Source: Shewanella kaireitica
GTDB lineage: Bacteria > Pseudomonadota > Gammaproteobacteria > Enterobacterales > Shewanellaceae
Length of the DNA stretch: 64,000 nucleotides
NCBI RefSeq assembly: GCF_023284045.1
Contig: NZ_JAKIKQ010000011.1
Location: 1-64,000 of the forward strand
Direction of reading: 5' to 3'
Shown here: piece by piece, positions 16,950 through 26,444 of the stretch
Numbering within the stretch: the first letter of the stretch is position 1
Layout: every line of letters begins with the position of its first letter
The notes under the pieces: model-generated
The model's input: the letters and a program-made list of their open reading frames with translations, nothing else
What the model was told of the DNA's origin: nothing
The model's database searches: none
Program-made: the position numbers and the translations under genes

Positions 16950-19319
16950 GTGCAGCAATACGTACTCTGGTATCAAGAATTAGGCATGGGTGACGTCAAC
17001 AAGGTCGGCGGTAAAAACGCTTCTCTTGGTGAGATGATTAGCAATCTTTCAAATGCAGGTGTTCAAGTGCCTGGTGGATTTGCGACAACGTCTTTTGCGT
17101 TCAATGAATTTCTTGAACAAAGCGGACTTAACCAGAAGATATACGAAATTCTAGAAACTCTAGATGTAGATGACGTGAACGCACTCGCTACAGCAGGTGC
17201 ACAGATTAGACAGTGGGTTATCGATACCCCGTTCCATCCAGAATTTGAGCAAGTGGTTCGTGAGTCTTACGACAAACTTGCCGCTGAAACAAGCGACGCA
17301 TCTTTTGCGGTTCGCTCTTCAGCTACTGCAGAAGATATGCCGGATGCATCTTTTGCGGGACAACAAGAAACATTCCTAAACGTGAAGGGCTATGAAGCGG
17401 TACTGGTAGCAACTAAGCATGTATTTGCTTCGTTGTTTAACGACCGAGCGATTTCATACCGAGTTCACCAAGGGTATGACCATAAAGGTGTTGCACTTTC
17501 TGCTGGTGTTCAGCGTATGGTGCGCTCTGACAAGGCATCTTCAGGTGTCATGTTCACTATGGACACTGAGTCTGGCAACAATGATGTGGTATTTATTACC
17601 TCTTCATTCGGTCTAGGTGAAATGGTTGTTCAAGGTGCGGTTAACCCTGATGAATTTTATGTTCATAAGCCAAGTTTAGTTGCTGGCCATAAAGCGGTTG
17701 TTCGTCGCAATATTGGTAGCAAGCTTATTCAGATGGTGTATTCAGATGATGAATCCCACGGTAAGCAAGTTAAGATTGAAGATATCGCCGCTGATAAGCG
17801 TCGTGAATTCTCAATCAATGACGCAGAAGTACAAGAGCTTGCTAAGCAGGCGATGACTATCGAGAAGCACTACGGTCGTCCAATGGATATCGAGTGGGCA
17901 AAAGACGGTAACGACGGTAAGTTGTATATTGTTCAAGCTCGCCCTGAAACTGTTCGTTCTCGTGAAGATGTGCAGCTTATTGAGCGTTACCACCTTAAGA
18001 CTCAAGGTGACGTTGTTTGTGAAGGCCGTGCAATCGGACACAAGATTGGTAAAGGTGTTGCTAAAGTCCTTAAGTCAATTGACGATATGGACCAGATCCA
18101 ACCTGGCGATGTACTGGTAACAGACATGACTGACCCTGATTGGGAACCAATCATGAAGCGCGCAAGTGCTATTGTTACTAACCGTGGTGGACGCACTTGT
18201 CACGCAGCAATTATTGCTCGTGAATTAGGTGTTCCTGCAGTTGTTGGTTGTGGCGATGTAACTGAACGTATTGAGAATGGTCAGGAAGTAACTGTTTCTT
18301 GTGCTGAAGGTGACACAGGCTTTATCTACAATGGTCTGCAAGATTTCGAAGTGATTTCATCACGTGTTGATTCAATGCCTGATCTTCCTATGAAGATTAT
18401 GATGAATGTGGGTAATCCTGACAGAGCATTTGATTTCGCTCGTCTGCCTAACGAAGGTGTTGGACTTGCGCGTCTTGAGTTCATCATTAACCGTATGATC
18501 GGTATTCATCCAAAGGCACTACTTGAGTTTAACCAGCAAACGGCTGAACTTCAGGAAGAGATCCACGAGATGATCGCAGGTTACGACTCGCCAGTTGAGT
18601 ATTATGTTGCTCGCTTGGTTGAAGGTATCGCGACTATCGGTTCTGCATTCCATCCTAAAAAGGTGATTGTGCGTATGTCTGACTTTAAGTCAAACGAATA
18701 TGCAAACCTTGTTGGTGGTGACCGTTACGAGCCTGAAGAAGAGAACCCAATGTTGGGCTTCCGTGGTGCTAGCCGTTATATCTCTGAATCGTTCCGTGAC
18801 TGTTTTGCGCTTGAGTGTGAAGCGATTAAACGTGTACGTAATGATATGGGTCTTAAGAACGTTGAGATTATGATCCCATTCGTTCGGACAGTAAGCGAAG
18901 CTGAACAAGTCATCCAGTTGCTTAAAGAGGAAGGTCTTGAGCGCGGTAAAGATGGTCTACGCGTTATCATGATGTGTGAGCTTCCATCAAACGCACTGCT
19001 TGCTGACCAGTTCCTTGAGCATTTCGATGGGTTCTCAATCGGTTCAAATGACTTAACTCAGCTTACACTCGGTCTAGATCGTGACTCAGGTATTATTAGC
19101 CATCTGTTTGATGAGCGAAACGATGCAGTTAAAGCCTTACTTGCCATGGCCATTAAAGCGGCTAAAGCAAAAGGTGCATACGTAGGTATTTGTGGTCAAG
19201 GTCCTTCAGATCACAATGACTTTGCTGCTTGGTTGGTTGAACAAGGCATTGATACTGTGTCACTAAATCCCGATACTGTGATTGATACTTGGTTATACCT
19301 TGCCGAAGCACATGGTTAA
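16950..19319 (+). CDS. ppsA: Phosphoenolpyruvate synthase
   Basis: Makes PEP from pyruvate and ATP (products PEP, AMP and phosphate) for gluconeogenesis from three-carbon substrates. 789 residues. The ATP-grasp pyruvate/phosphate dikinase N-domain contains [20 protein letters not shown]. The swivelling domain carries phospho-His418 in GGRTCHAA, and the C-terminal PEP-binding barrel has Cys748 in GICGQGPSD. The start is GTG 16950, with GGAG 9 bp upstream. It is divergent from ppsR and ends at a strong terminator, so it is monocistronic. Confidence 0.97.
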   Translation: MQQYVLWYQELGMGDVNKVGGKNASLGEMISNLSNAGVQVPGGFATTSFAFNEFLEQSGLNQKIYEILETLDVDDVNALATAGAQIRQWVIDTPFHPEFEQVVRESYDKLAAETSDASFAVRSSATAEDMPDASFAGQQETFLNVKGYEAVLVATKHVFASLFNDRAISYRVHQGYDHKGVALSAGVQRMVRSDKASSGVMFTMDTESGNNDVVFITSSFGLGEMVVQGAVNPDEFYVHKPSLVAGHKAVVRRNIGSKLIQMVYSDDESHGKQVKIEDIAADKRREFSINDAEVQELAKQAMTIEKHYGRPMDIEWAKDGNDGKLYIVQARPETVRSREDVQLIERYHLKTQGDVVCEGRAIGHKIGKGVAKVLKSIDDMDQIQPGDVLVTDMTDPDWEPIMKRASAIVTNRGGRTCHAAIIARELGVPAVVGCGDVTERIENGQEVTVSCAEGDTGFIYNGLQDFEVISSRVDSMPDLPMKIMMNVGNPDRAFDFARLPNEGVGLARLEFIINRMIGIHPKALLEFNQQTAELQEEIHEMIAGYDSPVEYYVARLVEGIATIGSAFHPKKVIVRMSDFKSNEYANLVGGDRYEPEEENPMLGFRGASRYISESFRDCFALECEAIKRVRNDMGLKNVEIMIPFVRTVSEAEQVIQLLKEEGLERGKDGLRVIMMCELPSNALLADQFLEHFDGFSIGSNDLTQLTLGLDRDSGIISHLFDERNDAVKALLAMAIKAAKAKGAYVGICGQGPSDHNDFAAWLVEQGIDTVSLNPDTVIDTWLYLAEAHG

Positions 19320-19379
19320 CGTAAACCACTAAAAATGGGATGTTAGATCTGCGTGATTTAACATTTCGTTAAAAACATT

Positions 19380-19409
19380 AAAAAAGCCGCTTTTTAGCGG
19401 CTTTTTTTT
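19380..19409 (+). terminator. Terminator of ppsA
   Basis: Arms AAAAAGCCGCT and AGCGGCTTTTT followed by further Ts, 60 bp past the stop codon. Confidence 0.85.
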
Positions 19410-19459
19410 GTTTATAATGTTCGGCATAAACTTAAGAATAATAATTGACAGAAGCCGCC

Positions 19460-22400
19460 ATGTTACCGAAGTTATCTCATCAACAAACGCTTGAACCTGT
19501 TTACCTTTCCTTTTTGTCTACGCTAGAGGATGGTCAGTTTAGTGGCGATATAGACACCCGCTATAGTGCTCGATTAGCTCAAGCTACCGATAACTCGGTC
19601 TATCAGTTCTTACCGCAAGCAGTTATCTATCCTAAGACCGCTGATGATGTACAAGTAGCATTAACACTTGCCAATCAAGCAGAGTTTAGCAAAGTGGTCT
19701 TTAGCGCAAGAGGTGGCGGCACCGGTACCAATGGTCAGTCGTTAACCCATGGCATTATTGTCGATATGTCGCGCTATATGAATCAGGTTTTAGAGGTGAA
19801 CGCAGCGGAAGGTTGGGTCAAAGTGCAGGCTGGCGTGGTAAAAGATGCACTAAACGATGCTTTGCGCGGCCATGGATTTTTCTTTAGCCCTGATTTATCA
19901 ACGTCAAATCGTGCCACGTTAGGCGGTATGATTAACACTGACGCGTCAGGCGCGGGATCATTAGTTTACGGTAAAACATCAGATCACGTGCTTGGCTTAA
20001 CCAGCATACTTTTCGATGGCAGTAAGCTTGAGACTCAATCTATCACTCAAGCTGAATTGGATGATGTCACTAAGGTTACCGACAATGCTCTAGGTCAGCA
20101 GTTGATTACAACGATTGCAGAAATGTGCAGAGGCAATCGTGAGCAGATTGAACAACGTTTTCCCAAGTTGAACCGCTTTTTGACTGGCTATGATCTGAAA
20201 AATGTTTGGGATGACAACTTAGAGAATTTCGACTTGTCACGTATTTTGACAGGTTCTGAAGGCACATTGGCGGTGATCACCGAAGCCAAGTTAAATATTA
20301 CGCCGCTACCGACTTGTCGGATGATGGTTAACATTAAATATGACTCGTTTGAGTCAGCGCTGCGTCACGCGCCTGACTTAGTTAAAGCCAATGCAACCGT
20401 AGTTGAAACCGTTGACTCAAAGGTGCTTAACCTTGCCAAAGAGGACATCATTTGGCATTCAGTGTCATCACTCATTACCGAGGTACCTGGTAAAGAGATC
20501 GATGGACTTAACATGGTTGAGTTTGCGGGTGAACAAGCCGATGTTGAAGCCAGACTCACTCTGCTTGAAACCATGCTAACTAAACAGCTTGAGCAAAAAG
20601 AGGCAGGGCTTTTAGGGTATCAAGTCACTTCTGACAGAAATAGCATTAACACCATATACGCGATGCGTAAAAAGGCTGTTGGTCTTTTAGGCGCCGCTAA
20701 AGGCTCGCGTAAGCCACTGGCCTTCGCTGAAGATACTGCTGTGCCACCAGAGAAACTCGCCGACTTTATTATTGAGTTTAGAGCGCTGCTAGATAGCCAT
20801 GAGCTGCAATATGGTATGTTTGGTCATGTCGATGCCGGTGTTTTGCATGTGCGTCCAGCACTGGATATGTGTGATGTAGATGATGAAAAGCTACTGAAGA
20901 CGATTTCAGATCAGGTGGCAGACTTAACACTTAAATACGGCGGGTTGATGTGGGGCGAGCATGGTAAAGGTGTTCGCGGTGAGTATGGCCCTGCGGTTTT
21001 TGGTGAGCACTTATATGGCTTACTTGAAGAGGTTAAAGGATTATTTGATCCAAGCAATAAACTTAACCCAGGTAAGTTGGTAGCTCCTAAAAATAGTGGA
21101 CCGATGCTCTACAATGTGGACAGTGTTAAGCGCGGTAGCTTTGACAGACAGATCCCTATTCAGACTCGTAACGCCTTTCCTGATGTGATGAATTGCAATG
21201 GTAACGGCCTGTGTTTTAACTACAGCCATTATTCACCAATGTGCCCATCTTTTAAGGTGACCGGTGATAGAGTTCAATCTCCGAAAGGACGCGCAGGATT
21301 AATGCGCGAGTGGCTACGTTTACTTGAAGCAGAAGGTATTGATGTCAATGAGCTGGCGCGTGCTAAGCCTTTAGGCTGGCTCCAAAGAGCGCAAAATAGC
21401 TTAAAAATAGATAAAGAGTACGATTACTCCCATGAAGTGATGGAGTCTCTCAAGGGCTGTTTAGCGTGTAAGGCATGCTCTAGTCAATGTCCAGTCAAAG
21501 TGGATGTACCAAAATTTAGAGCGCAATTCTTTGATATTTATTATCAGCGCTATTTGCGTCCTGCTAAAGATTATTTGGTTGCAGGCATCGAAGAGTCACT
21601 GCCATTAATGGCGTCAGCACCAAAACTGGTTAATGCAGTATCGCAAAATAGCTTGAGTAAGTGGGTGATAAAAAAGTCGCTCGGTTATGTAGATTCTCCA
21701 GCACTGTCGGTACCGACTTTAAAGCAGCGCTTAGAAGGCCATGCTAGTCGAGGCTATGATTTGGCTGCATTACAGCAAATACCTGAATCTGAGCGCAGTG
21801 ATTATGTACTTGTAGTACAAGATCCTTTCAATAGCTTTTATGAAGCCGGCACCGTACTGCATTTTATAAAGCTGATTGAGAAACTAGGCCTTAAACCAAT
21901 ATTGTTACCATTCAAACCAAATGGTAAACCCATCCATATTAAAGGCTTTTTAGATAAATTTGCCCGAACGGCAAAGTCGACTGCTGATTTCTTAAATGAA
22001 GTTGCTAAGCTAGATATGCCAATGGTGGGTATCGATCCTGCATTGGTGCTTTGCTACCGTGACGAATACGCTGAAGTGCTTGGTGGTGCGAGAGGCGACT
22101 TCCATGTGCAACTCGCCAATGAGTGGCTGCTTGATGTGATAAAGCAGCGGCCTCGAGTTGAAGTAACCGATAGCGTCAACGAGGACAATGAGTTTACTTG
22201 GTTTAGCCATTGCACTGAATCAACCGCCAAGCCAAATACAGCTAATGAGTGGAAAGGGATTTTTGAACACTTTGGCGCTAAACTGAATACGGTTAGTCTG
22301 GGGTGTTGTGGTATGGCGGGCACCTATGGTCACGAGGCAGAAAATCTCGAACGCTCTAAAACGCTTTATGCGATGTCTTGGGAGCAAACCCTTGCTAAGT

Positions 22401-22510
22401 TACCGCAATCACAAGTGCTTATTTCTGGCTACTCCTGCAGAAGTCAGGTGAAGCGCTTTAGTGGCTTTAAGCCTAAGCACCCGATAGAAGCCTTACTAAA
22501 ATTACTGTAA
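19460..22510 (+). CDS. ydiJ: YdiJ-type FAD/Fe-S D-2-hydroxyacid dehydrogenase
   Basis: 1016 residues from ATG 19460, which aligns with the E. coli YdiJ start; a TTG at 19445 is an alternative. The N-terminal FAD-binding PCMH domain has RGGGTGTNGQ and TLGGMINTDASG. An FAD-oxidase C-domain contains GMFGHVDAGVLHVRPALD. A ferredoxin-like CLACKACSSQCP cluster motif and a C-terminal CCG-type domain (GCCGMAGTYGHE) follow. It resembles E. coli YdiJ over its whole length, which has been described as a D-2-hydroxyglutarate dehydrogenase; a D-lactate activity is also conceivable. It probably feeds electrons to the respiratory chain at the inner membrane face. Monocistronic. Confidence 0.88.
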   Translation: MLPKLSHQQTLEPVYLSFLSTLEDGQFSGDIDTRYSARLAQATDNSVYQFLPQAVIYPKTADDVQVALTLANQAEFSKVVFSARGGGTGTNGQSLTHGIIVDMSRYMNQVLEVNAAEGWVKVQAGVVKDALNDALRGHGFFFSPDLSTSNRATLGGMINTDASGAGSLVYGKTSDHVLGLTSILFDGSKLETQSITQAELDDVTKVTDNALGQQLITTIAEMCRGNREQIEQRFPKLNRFLTGYDLKNVWDDNLENFDLSRILTGSEGTLAVITEAKLNITPLPTCRMMVNIKYDSFESALRHAPDLVKANATVVETVDSKVLNLAKEDIIWHSVSSLITEVPGKEIDGLNMVEFAGEQADVEARLTLLETMLTKQLEQKEAGLLGYQVTSDRNSINTIYAMRKKAVGLLGAAKGSRKPLAFAEDTAVPPEKLADFIIEFRALLDSHELQYGMFGHVDAGVLHVRPALDMCDVDDEKLLKTISDQVADLTLKYGGLMWGEHGKGVRGEYGPAVFGEHLYGLLEEVKGLFDPSNKLNPGKLVAPKNSGPMLYNVDSVKRGSFDRQIPIQTRNAFPDVMNCNGNGLCFNYSHYSPMCPSFKVTGDRVQSPKGRAGLMREWLRLLEAEGIDVNELARAKPLGWLQRAQNSLKIDKEYDYSHEVMESLKGCLACKACSSQCPVKVDVPKFRAQFFDIYYQRYLRPAKDYLVAGIEESLPLMASAPKLVNAVSQNSLSKWVIKKSLGYVDSPALSVPTLKQRLEGHASRGYDLAALQQIPESERSDYVLVVQDPFNSFYEAGTVLHFIKLIEKLGLKPILLPFKPNGKPIHIKGFLDKFARTAKSTADFLNEVAKLDMPMVGIDPALVLCYRDEYAEVLGGARGDFHVQLANEWLLDVIKQRPRVEVTDSVNEDNEFTWFSHCTESTAKPNTANEWKGIFEHFGAKLNTVSLGCCGMAGTYGHEAENLERSKTLYAMSWEQTLAKLPQSQVLISGYSCRSQVKRFSGFKPKHPIEALLKLL

Positions 22511-22517
22511 AGCCGAT

Positions 22518-22542
22518 AAAAACTAGCCAATGGCTAGTTTTT
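22518..22542 (+). terminator. Terminator of ydiJ
   Basis: Arms AAAAACTAGCCA and TGGCTAGTTTTT around one central base, 7 bp after the stop codon, with a T-run following. Confidence 0.8.
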
Positions 22543-22589
22543 GTTTTTAGCAGCGCCTAACGAGCGATAGTACTGAAAGGAAGCGATGT

Positions 22590-23024
22590 ATGACCTCAAA
22601 AATAACAACCGCGACAGAAGCACTCAATACGCTGAATCAAGGTGCGCCCTTATGTGATGCTGGTGCTATTTTTGAAATCGCAGACAATGGCGACTGGTAT
22701 TATCGAGGTGGCAAATTACCGCTTAAGTTCAGTAAACTTTTTGCCAGTATTTTACATAGGATTGAAGGTCAATATTATCTAATTACGCCTGTTGAAAAAC
22801 TGAAAGTAAACGTGCTGAGTGAAGCGCTCGTTATTGTTGATTATGATGCAAAGCAAGCGGGCTCTTTTGAGGTTACAACAAGTATTGGTACTGAGCATGA
22901 GCTTGCAAGTTTTGATGGTTTTACTGTAATGGACGACAAAATTACGCTGCAGCTAGAAAAGGGGCTTGTTGCTAAGTTAAACCGAGCCTGTTTCTATCGA
23001 TTTATAAATGAATTCATAGCCTAA
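22590..23024 (+). CDS. DUF1285 family protein
   Basis: 144-residue soluble protein without signal or membrane segment. The DUF1285 hallmarks are visible: GDWYYRGGKLPLKFSKLF, then ILHRIEGQYYLITPVEK. The family is widespread in proteobacteria, with known folds but no agreed function. GAAAGGAAG precedes the ATG. It is probably transcribed alone; 157 bp separate it from the next gene. Confidence 0.75.
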   Translation: MTSKITTATEALNTLNQGAPLCDAGAIFEIADNGDWYYRGGKLPLKFSKLFASILHRIEGQYYLITPVEKLKVNVLSEALVIVDYDAKQAGSFEVTTSIGTEHELASFDGFTVMDDKITLQLEKGLVAKLNRACFYRFINEFIA

Positions 23025-23180
23025 AATGGTTGCTTGAGCATGAACTCGAATTAACTATTTCAAGATTATGATTTATAAGCTTTTTGATTGATAATCAACA
23101 ATTAGCTATCGCTAAGGCTAGTTTCTTTTAGCGTAAGTGATAAGATTAAATGAACCGCTAAGCTGCTTAGGAGGTGCTGA

Positions 23181-23600
23181 TTGAATCGATTTGAAAGTTT
23201 AAGTTACTTGGTCTCCCATCTAAATGTTGACCTACAAAATGCGTTAGATCAGAGGCTTAAACGCTATGATCTGGACATTAAACTTTGGCCAGTGCTGTTT
23301 TCGCTTTGGCAGGAAGAGGGTGTGACTCAAACTGAGCTGTCAAAGCGTTGTGATGTCGCTAACTACACCATGACCAGACTGCTGGATCAACTGCAACAGC
23401 AGCAACTCATTACCCGTCAACAAGATCTCGATAACCGCCGCGCATTCAATATATTTCTCACCAATAATGGTAAAGCGTTAGAGCAAGATCTTATTCGAGA
23501 GGCCGAGCGGGTCAACGAACTGTTTTTGGAAAACCTAACTGTTGAAGAGCAAGCCAAGTTCTTAACCTTAATCAATAAGATTAATCGTTTCTGCGATTAG
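23181..23600 (+). CDS. MarR-family transcriptional regulator
   Basis: 139 residues. The winged helix-turn-helix spans about 50-100 (VTQTELSKRCDVANYTMTRL, then the wing ITRQQDLDNRRAFNIFLT with the family DxRR motif). The start is TTG 23181, decided by a near-perfect Shine-Dalgarno TAGGAGGTG 6 bp upstream. A lipoprotein gene follows after 53 bp with its own ribosome site and may be co-transcribed. Ligand and targets are unknown. Confidence 0.85.
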   Translation: MNRFESLSYLVSHLNVDLQNALDQRLKRYDLDIKLWPVLFSLWQEEGVTQTELSKRCDVANYTMTRLLDQLQQQQLITRQQDLDNRRAFNIFLTNNGKALEQDLIREAERVNELFLENLTVEEQAKFLTLINKINRFCD

Positions 23601-23653
23601 CATCTGTCGAAAGTCTGGTTGCCTGTTGGCGACTCTTTTTAAAAGGAATTATC

Positions 23654-24067
23654 ATGTATCGTATTTTCGTCGTATTCATTGTAGCTTTCACAGTCACAGC
23701 GTGTTCAGTCAATATTAATAAGTCGAAAACAAAGCCTGCAGTAAAGCCCGTTGAGCAAGTCAGTCAAAGCGCTGGGTTTATTCAATCAATAGCACTGGCG
23801 AATGGGGCAACTTTAGTCGTGGAAGAGGGACGATTAGAGCCTCGATCTATTGGTAGCATTAGCGTTAAGCTTTATAAAGATCTTAACGTAGGTGATTTTG
23901 TTGCTGCTGTTAATTTTGTTCGTGACGGTACGATTGTAAAGGCTGTTTTAATTGAGAATGGTGACGATAAGCAAAAGCTTTCGATTACAACAGTGACGGC
24001 GGGCAGCGGCAATTATCAAGCAAGCCAGTTGATTTGCGTTACATCTAATGAGATTAAGCTTTGCTGA
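23654..24067 (+). CDS. Hypothetical lipoprotein downstream of MarR regulator
   Basis: 137 residues. The signal has lipobox VTAC (Cys17), so envelope-anchored. The mature domain is beta-rich (LANGATLVVEEGRLEPRSIG and similar strands) and ends with a second pair of cysteines (LICVTSNEIKLC) that could form a disulfide. No known domain was recognised. AAAGGA lies upstream of the ATG. Its closeness to the MarR gene suggests it may be a regulated partner. Confidence 0.6.
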   Translation: MYRIFVVFIVAFTVTACSVNINKSKTKPAVKPVEQVSQSAGFIQSIALANGATLVVEEGRLEPRSIGSISVKLYKDLNVGDFVAAVNFVRDGTIVKAVLIENGDDKQKLSITTVTAGSGNYQASQLICVTSNEIKLC

Positions 24068-24099
24068 TTGTAACTTGATACCTTTAATTGGCAGTTTTA

Positions 24100-24456
24100 C
24101 TAGCTCACCATGAGTAGGAATACTGCCAATAACCCTAAAGCTAGAATGCTCTGTTGGCTCATTAATCGGCTTCGATATAACTCTCTTTTCCCCTGCTTTA
24201 AACTAGCGACCAAATTATTTTGTTTATAGATCCTACATATGAGCTGTTCGGTGGCAGGATCAAAAAATAGGTGCAGCCTTGCAGGTTTACCATCTTTAAG
24301 CACAACTTGATGTTCGCTATTGTGGCCGAAGTTTAGTTTTCTAGAGACTCGCTTGCCATTGACATAGGCTTCTTCCAAGCCACACCAATTACTTGCTTGT
24401 AGCTCAATGTTTTCTTGGTTGAGATCATATTTAAAACAAACCATATACGGACCCAC
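24100..24456 (-). CDS. Hypothetical protein with C-terminal membrane anchor
   Basis: 118 residues from GTG 24456, which has AGGG at 5-bp spacing; ATG 24444 is in frame but poorly placed. The soluble N-part looks like a small beta-domain (EAYVNGKRVSRKLNFG, RLHLFFDPATEQLICRIY). The last 16 residues form one hydrophobic helix (ILALGLLAVFLLMVS), so it would be tail-anchored in the inner membrane facing the cytosol. I recognise no family. Confidence 0.6.
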   Translation of the reverse strand: MGPYMVCFKYDLNQENIELQASNWCGLEEAYVNGKRVSRKLNFGHNSEHQVVLKDGKPARLHLFFDPATEQLICRIYKQNNLVASLKQGKRELYRSRLMSQQSILALGLLAVFLLMVS

Positions 24457-24570
24457 AATTTCCCTAGGGCTTTTAATTCAAGCAGAGGAATATGACGTTT
24501 GCCAGTCTGGAAAAATGAAAGTTGTATGAAAAGGGGTTATGTAGTTGGAAGTATGCAGATAAAAATTCAA

Positions 24571-24600
24571 AAAAAAGCCAAGCAACTGCTTGGCTTTTTT
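24571..24600 (-). terminator. Terminator of ldh
   Basis: Arms AAAAAAGCCAAGCA and TGCTTGGCTTTTTT; read on the minus strand just after the leucine dehydrogenase stop codon. Confidence 0.85.
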
Positions 24601-24611
24601 TAACTCAAACA

Positions 24612-25643
24612 TTATTTAGCAGCGTTGATGATCTCGCGTGCCATTTCATCAGCAACATCACCAGTAGTACGGTTTTGTTCATCTGACTGCTTAAAGATTG
24701 TGAGTAGTGTGTTGTAGATCTCTTCAACTTTCGCTGTAGCAGCAGCAGGATCGTAGTCTTTTTCAAAAGAGACATTAATAATGCCGCCAGCATTTATCAC
24801 ATAATCTGGAGCGTAAAGAATGTTTTGCTCTTTCAACAACTCACCGTGGCGAACCTCTGCAAGTTGGTTATTGGCACAACCAGCAACAATTGTCGCTTTA
24901 AGCATAGGAATGGTGATGTCATTGATCGTTGCACCCAATGCACATGGCGCATAAACGTCAACATCTTGATGATAAATGTCTTGCGGGGCAACAACAATAG
25001 CACCAAATTCAGAGGCGACTCTATCTAATGACTCTTGGTGGATATCGGTAACAATTAACTCAGCACCTTCTTCATGCAGATGGCGACATAAGTAGTAACC
25101 GACATGGCCAACACCCTGTACAGAGATCTTAAGCCCTTTAAGGCTGTCTAGGCCACGCTGATGCTTTACCGCAGCTTTAATGCCCAAATAGGTGCCAAGA
25201 GCAGTATAAGGCGATGGGTCGCCACTCTTGCCTTCTAAACCAGCCATATAAGGGGTTTCTTCATGGGCGATCATAATATCGGCGGTTGATACACCAACAT
25301 CTTCAGCTGAATAGTACTTGCCACCTAAGGTATCAATACAGCGGCCGAACGCTCTAAAGAGTGCTTCGCGGTCTGTTATTTTTGGATCGGCAATGATAAC
25401 GGACTTACCGCCACCCATAGTCAGTCCTGCTAGTGCGTTTTTGTAGGTCATGCCACGAGAAAGACGCAGGACGTCGGTTATTGCTTCATCGTCTGATTCA
25501 TAATTCCACATACGACAGCCGCCTACAGCTGGACCTAAGTTTGTGTTATGAATTGCAATAATGGCTTTAAGGCCGCTTTCTTTGTCCTGACAAAAAACAA
25601 CTTGTTCATGGTCGTCAAAAGAGATGTGATTGAATACTGCCAC
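24612..25643 (-). CDS. ldh: Leucine dehydrogenase (Glu/Leu/Phe/Val dehydrogenase family)
   Basis: NAD-dependent oxidative deamination of leucine, valine or isoleucine to the 2-oxo acids, in the cytosol; first step of branched-chain amino acid use. 343 residues. The catalytic region GLTMGGGKSVI has Lys80, and the substrate lysine lies in MTYKNALAG (Lys68). The NAD-binding GVGHVG is at 177-182. The start is GTG 25643, with GCGGAG upstream. A perfect palindrome CTTTACGTTAACGTAAAG lies about 160 bp upstream, of the type bound by the MerR-family regulator LiuR. Confidence 0.92.
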   Translation of the reverse strand: MAVFNHISFDDHEQVVFCQDKESGLKAIIAIHNTNLGPAVGGCRMWNYESDDEAITDVLRLSRGMTYKNALAGLTMGGGKSVIIADPKITDREALFRAFGRCIDTLGGKYYSAEDVGVSTADIMIAHEETPYMAGLEGKSGDPSPYTALGTYLGIKAAVKHQRGLDSLKGLKISVQGVGHVGYYLCRHLHEEGAELIVTDIHQESLDRVASEFGAIVVAPQDIYHQDVDVYAPCALGATINDITIPMLKATIVAGCANNQLAEVRHGELLKEQNILYAPDYVINAGGIINVSFEKDYDPAAATAKVEEIYNTLLTIFKQSDEQNRTTGDVADEMAREIINAAK

Positions 25644-25800
25644 TTGTTGATCTCCGCTATAAGCATCGAAAATGCCGCTACTGCTAGATTACAGTGCGAT
25701 CTGTTTGTTATATTTATTGCAGAACGATAGCATTTAGCGATACTCTCAACAAAGTAAAGATTCGGATTATTTGTGATCCATGTGGCAATTCTGCTTTCCA

Positions 25801-25818
25801 CTTTACGTTAACGTAAAG
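25801..25818. promoter_or_regulatory. Candidate LiuR operator
   Basis: CTTTACGTTAACGTAAAG is a perfect 18-bp palindrome in the region between divergent ldh and the DUF4826 gene. LiuR sites described in gammaproteobacteria have the form TTTACGTnnACGTAAA. Assignment to ldh follows from its role in branched-chain amino acid degradation. Confidence 0.55.
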
Positions 25819-25911
25819 TTTTAAGCGTTATTTAAGCGAGTTAGGCGTGTAAAATTATTAGAGAGTTGCATAGCTATGGACTCAAAAGAACAATAAGAAA
25901 GGATGAAAGAG

Positions 25912-26349
25912 ATGGCTGAACAAGAAGTCGATCAAGCTCAAGACCAAGAAGCATTAAGACAAGAGTGGATCAGAACGCAATTTCAAAAAGCGAACAAGTT
26001 TCTTGCTGAAAAAGGTATTATGCCAAATAAGGTGTATGCGGATGAAAGTCGCTACTTAGCGCCATTTGTCGCCATTTGGAAAATGGATTCTAAAAAACCA
26101 GCTAAGCAAACATTTTGGGTAATGTCAGGCGACTTACCTGCTGATTATGTTGATGTTAATGTCGCGGCAACCGCTCGTGATGCTATCCGTCATTTTTCTA
26201 TGATGTGGCAAATGAAAGCTGAGAATATTCAGCGTTCAGGTCTGACTAAAGATCCTGCACAAGCTCAGTTTGCTGAGCTACTTATCTCGCGTGCAGAAGG
26301 CTTATACAAAATGCAGGCTGATGATAAAATTTGGGGACCTGCTGCATAA
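25912..26349 (+). CDS. DUF4826 family protein
   Basis: 145 residues from ATG 25912. An ATG at 25903 is in frame, but the Shine-Dalgarno AAAGGA touches it and fits 25912 better. It is acidic and soluble with no signal peptide. The conserved core WIRTQFQKANKFLAEKG, YLAPFVAIWKM and FWVMSGDLPADYV matches DUF4826, a gammaproteobacterial family of unknown function. It diverges from ldh and ends at a strong terminator. Confidence 0.72.
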   Translation: MAEQEVDQAQDQEALRQEWIRTQFQKANKFLAEKGIMPNKVYADESRYLAPFVAIWKMDSKKPAKQTFWVMSGDLPADYVDVNVAATARDAIRHFSMMWQMKAENIQRSGLTKDPAQAQFAELLISRAEGLYKMQADDKIWGPAA

Positions 26350-26372
26350 GTAATATTTTTTAATTAGCTTTT

Positions 26373-26407
26373 AAACGCCAGAATAAGTCACTTATTCTGG
26401 CGTTTTT
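26373..26407 (+). terminator. Terminator of DUF4826 gene
   Basis: 16-bp arms AAACGCCAGAATAAGT and ACTTATTCTGGCGTTT around one base, followed by Ts. Confidence 0.85.
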
Positions 26408-26444
26408 GTTTAAAGTCCTTAAGCTCAGTCTTTAAATTGATAGC

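Noticed and set aside
16824-16976. N-terminal extension of PpsR into the ppsA start
   Set aside because: The known family N-terminus begins at 16823 with a ribosome site; the extension overlaps ppsA and is low-complexity.
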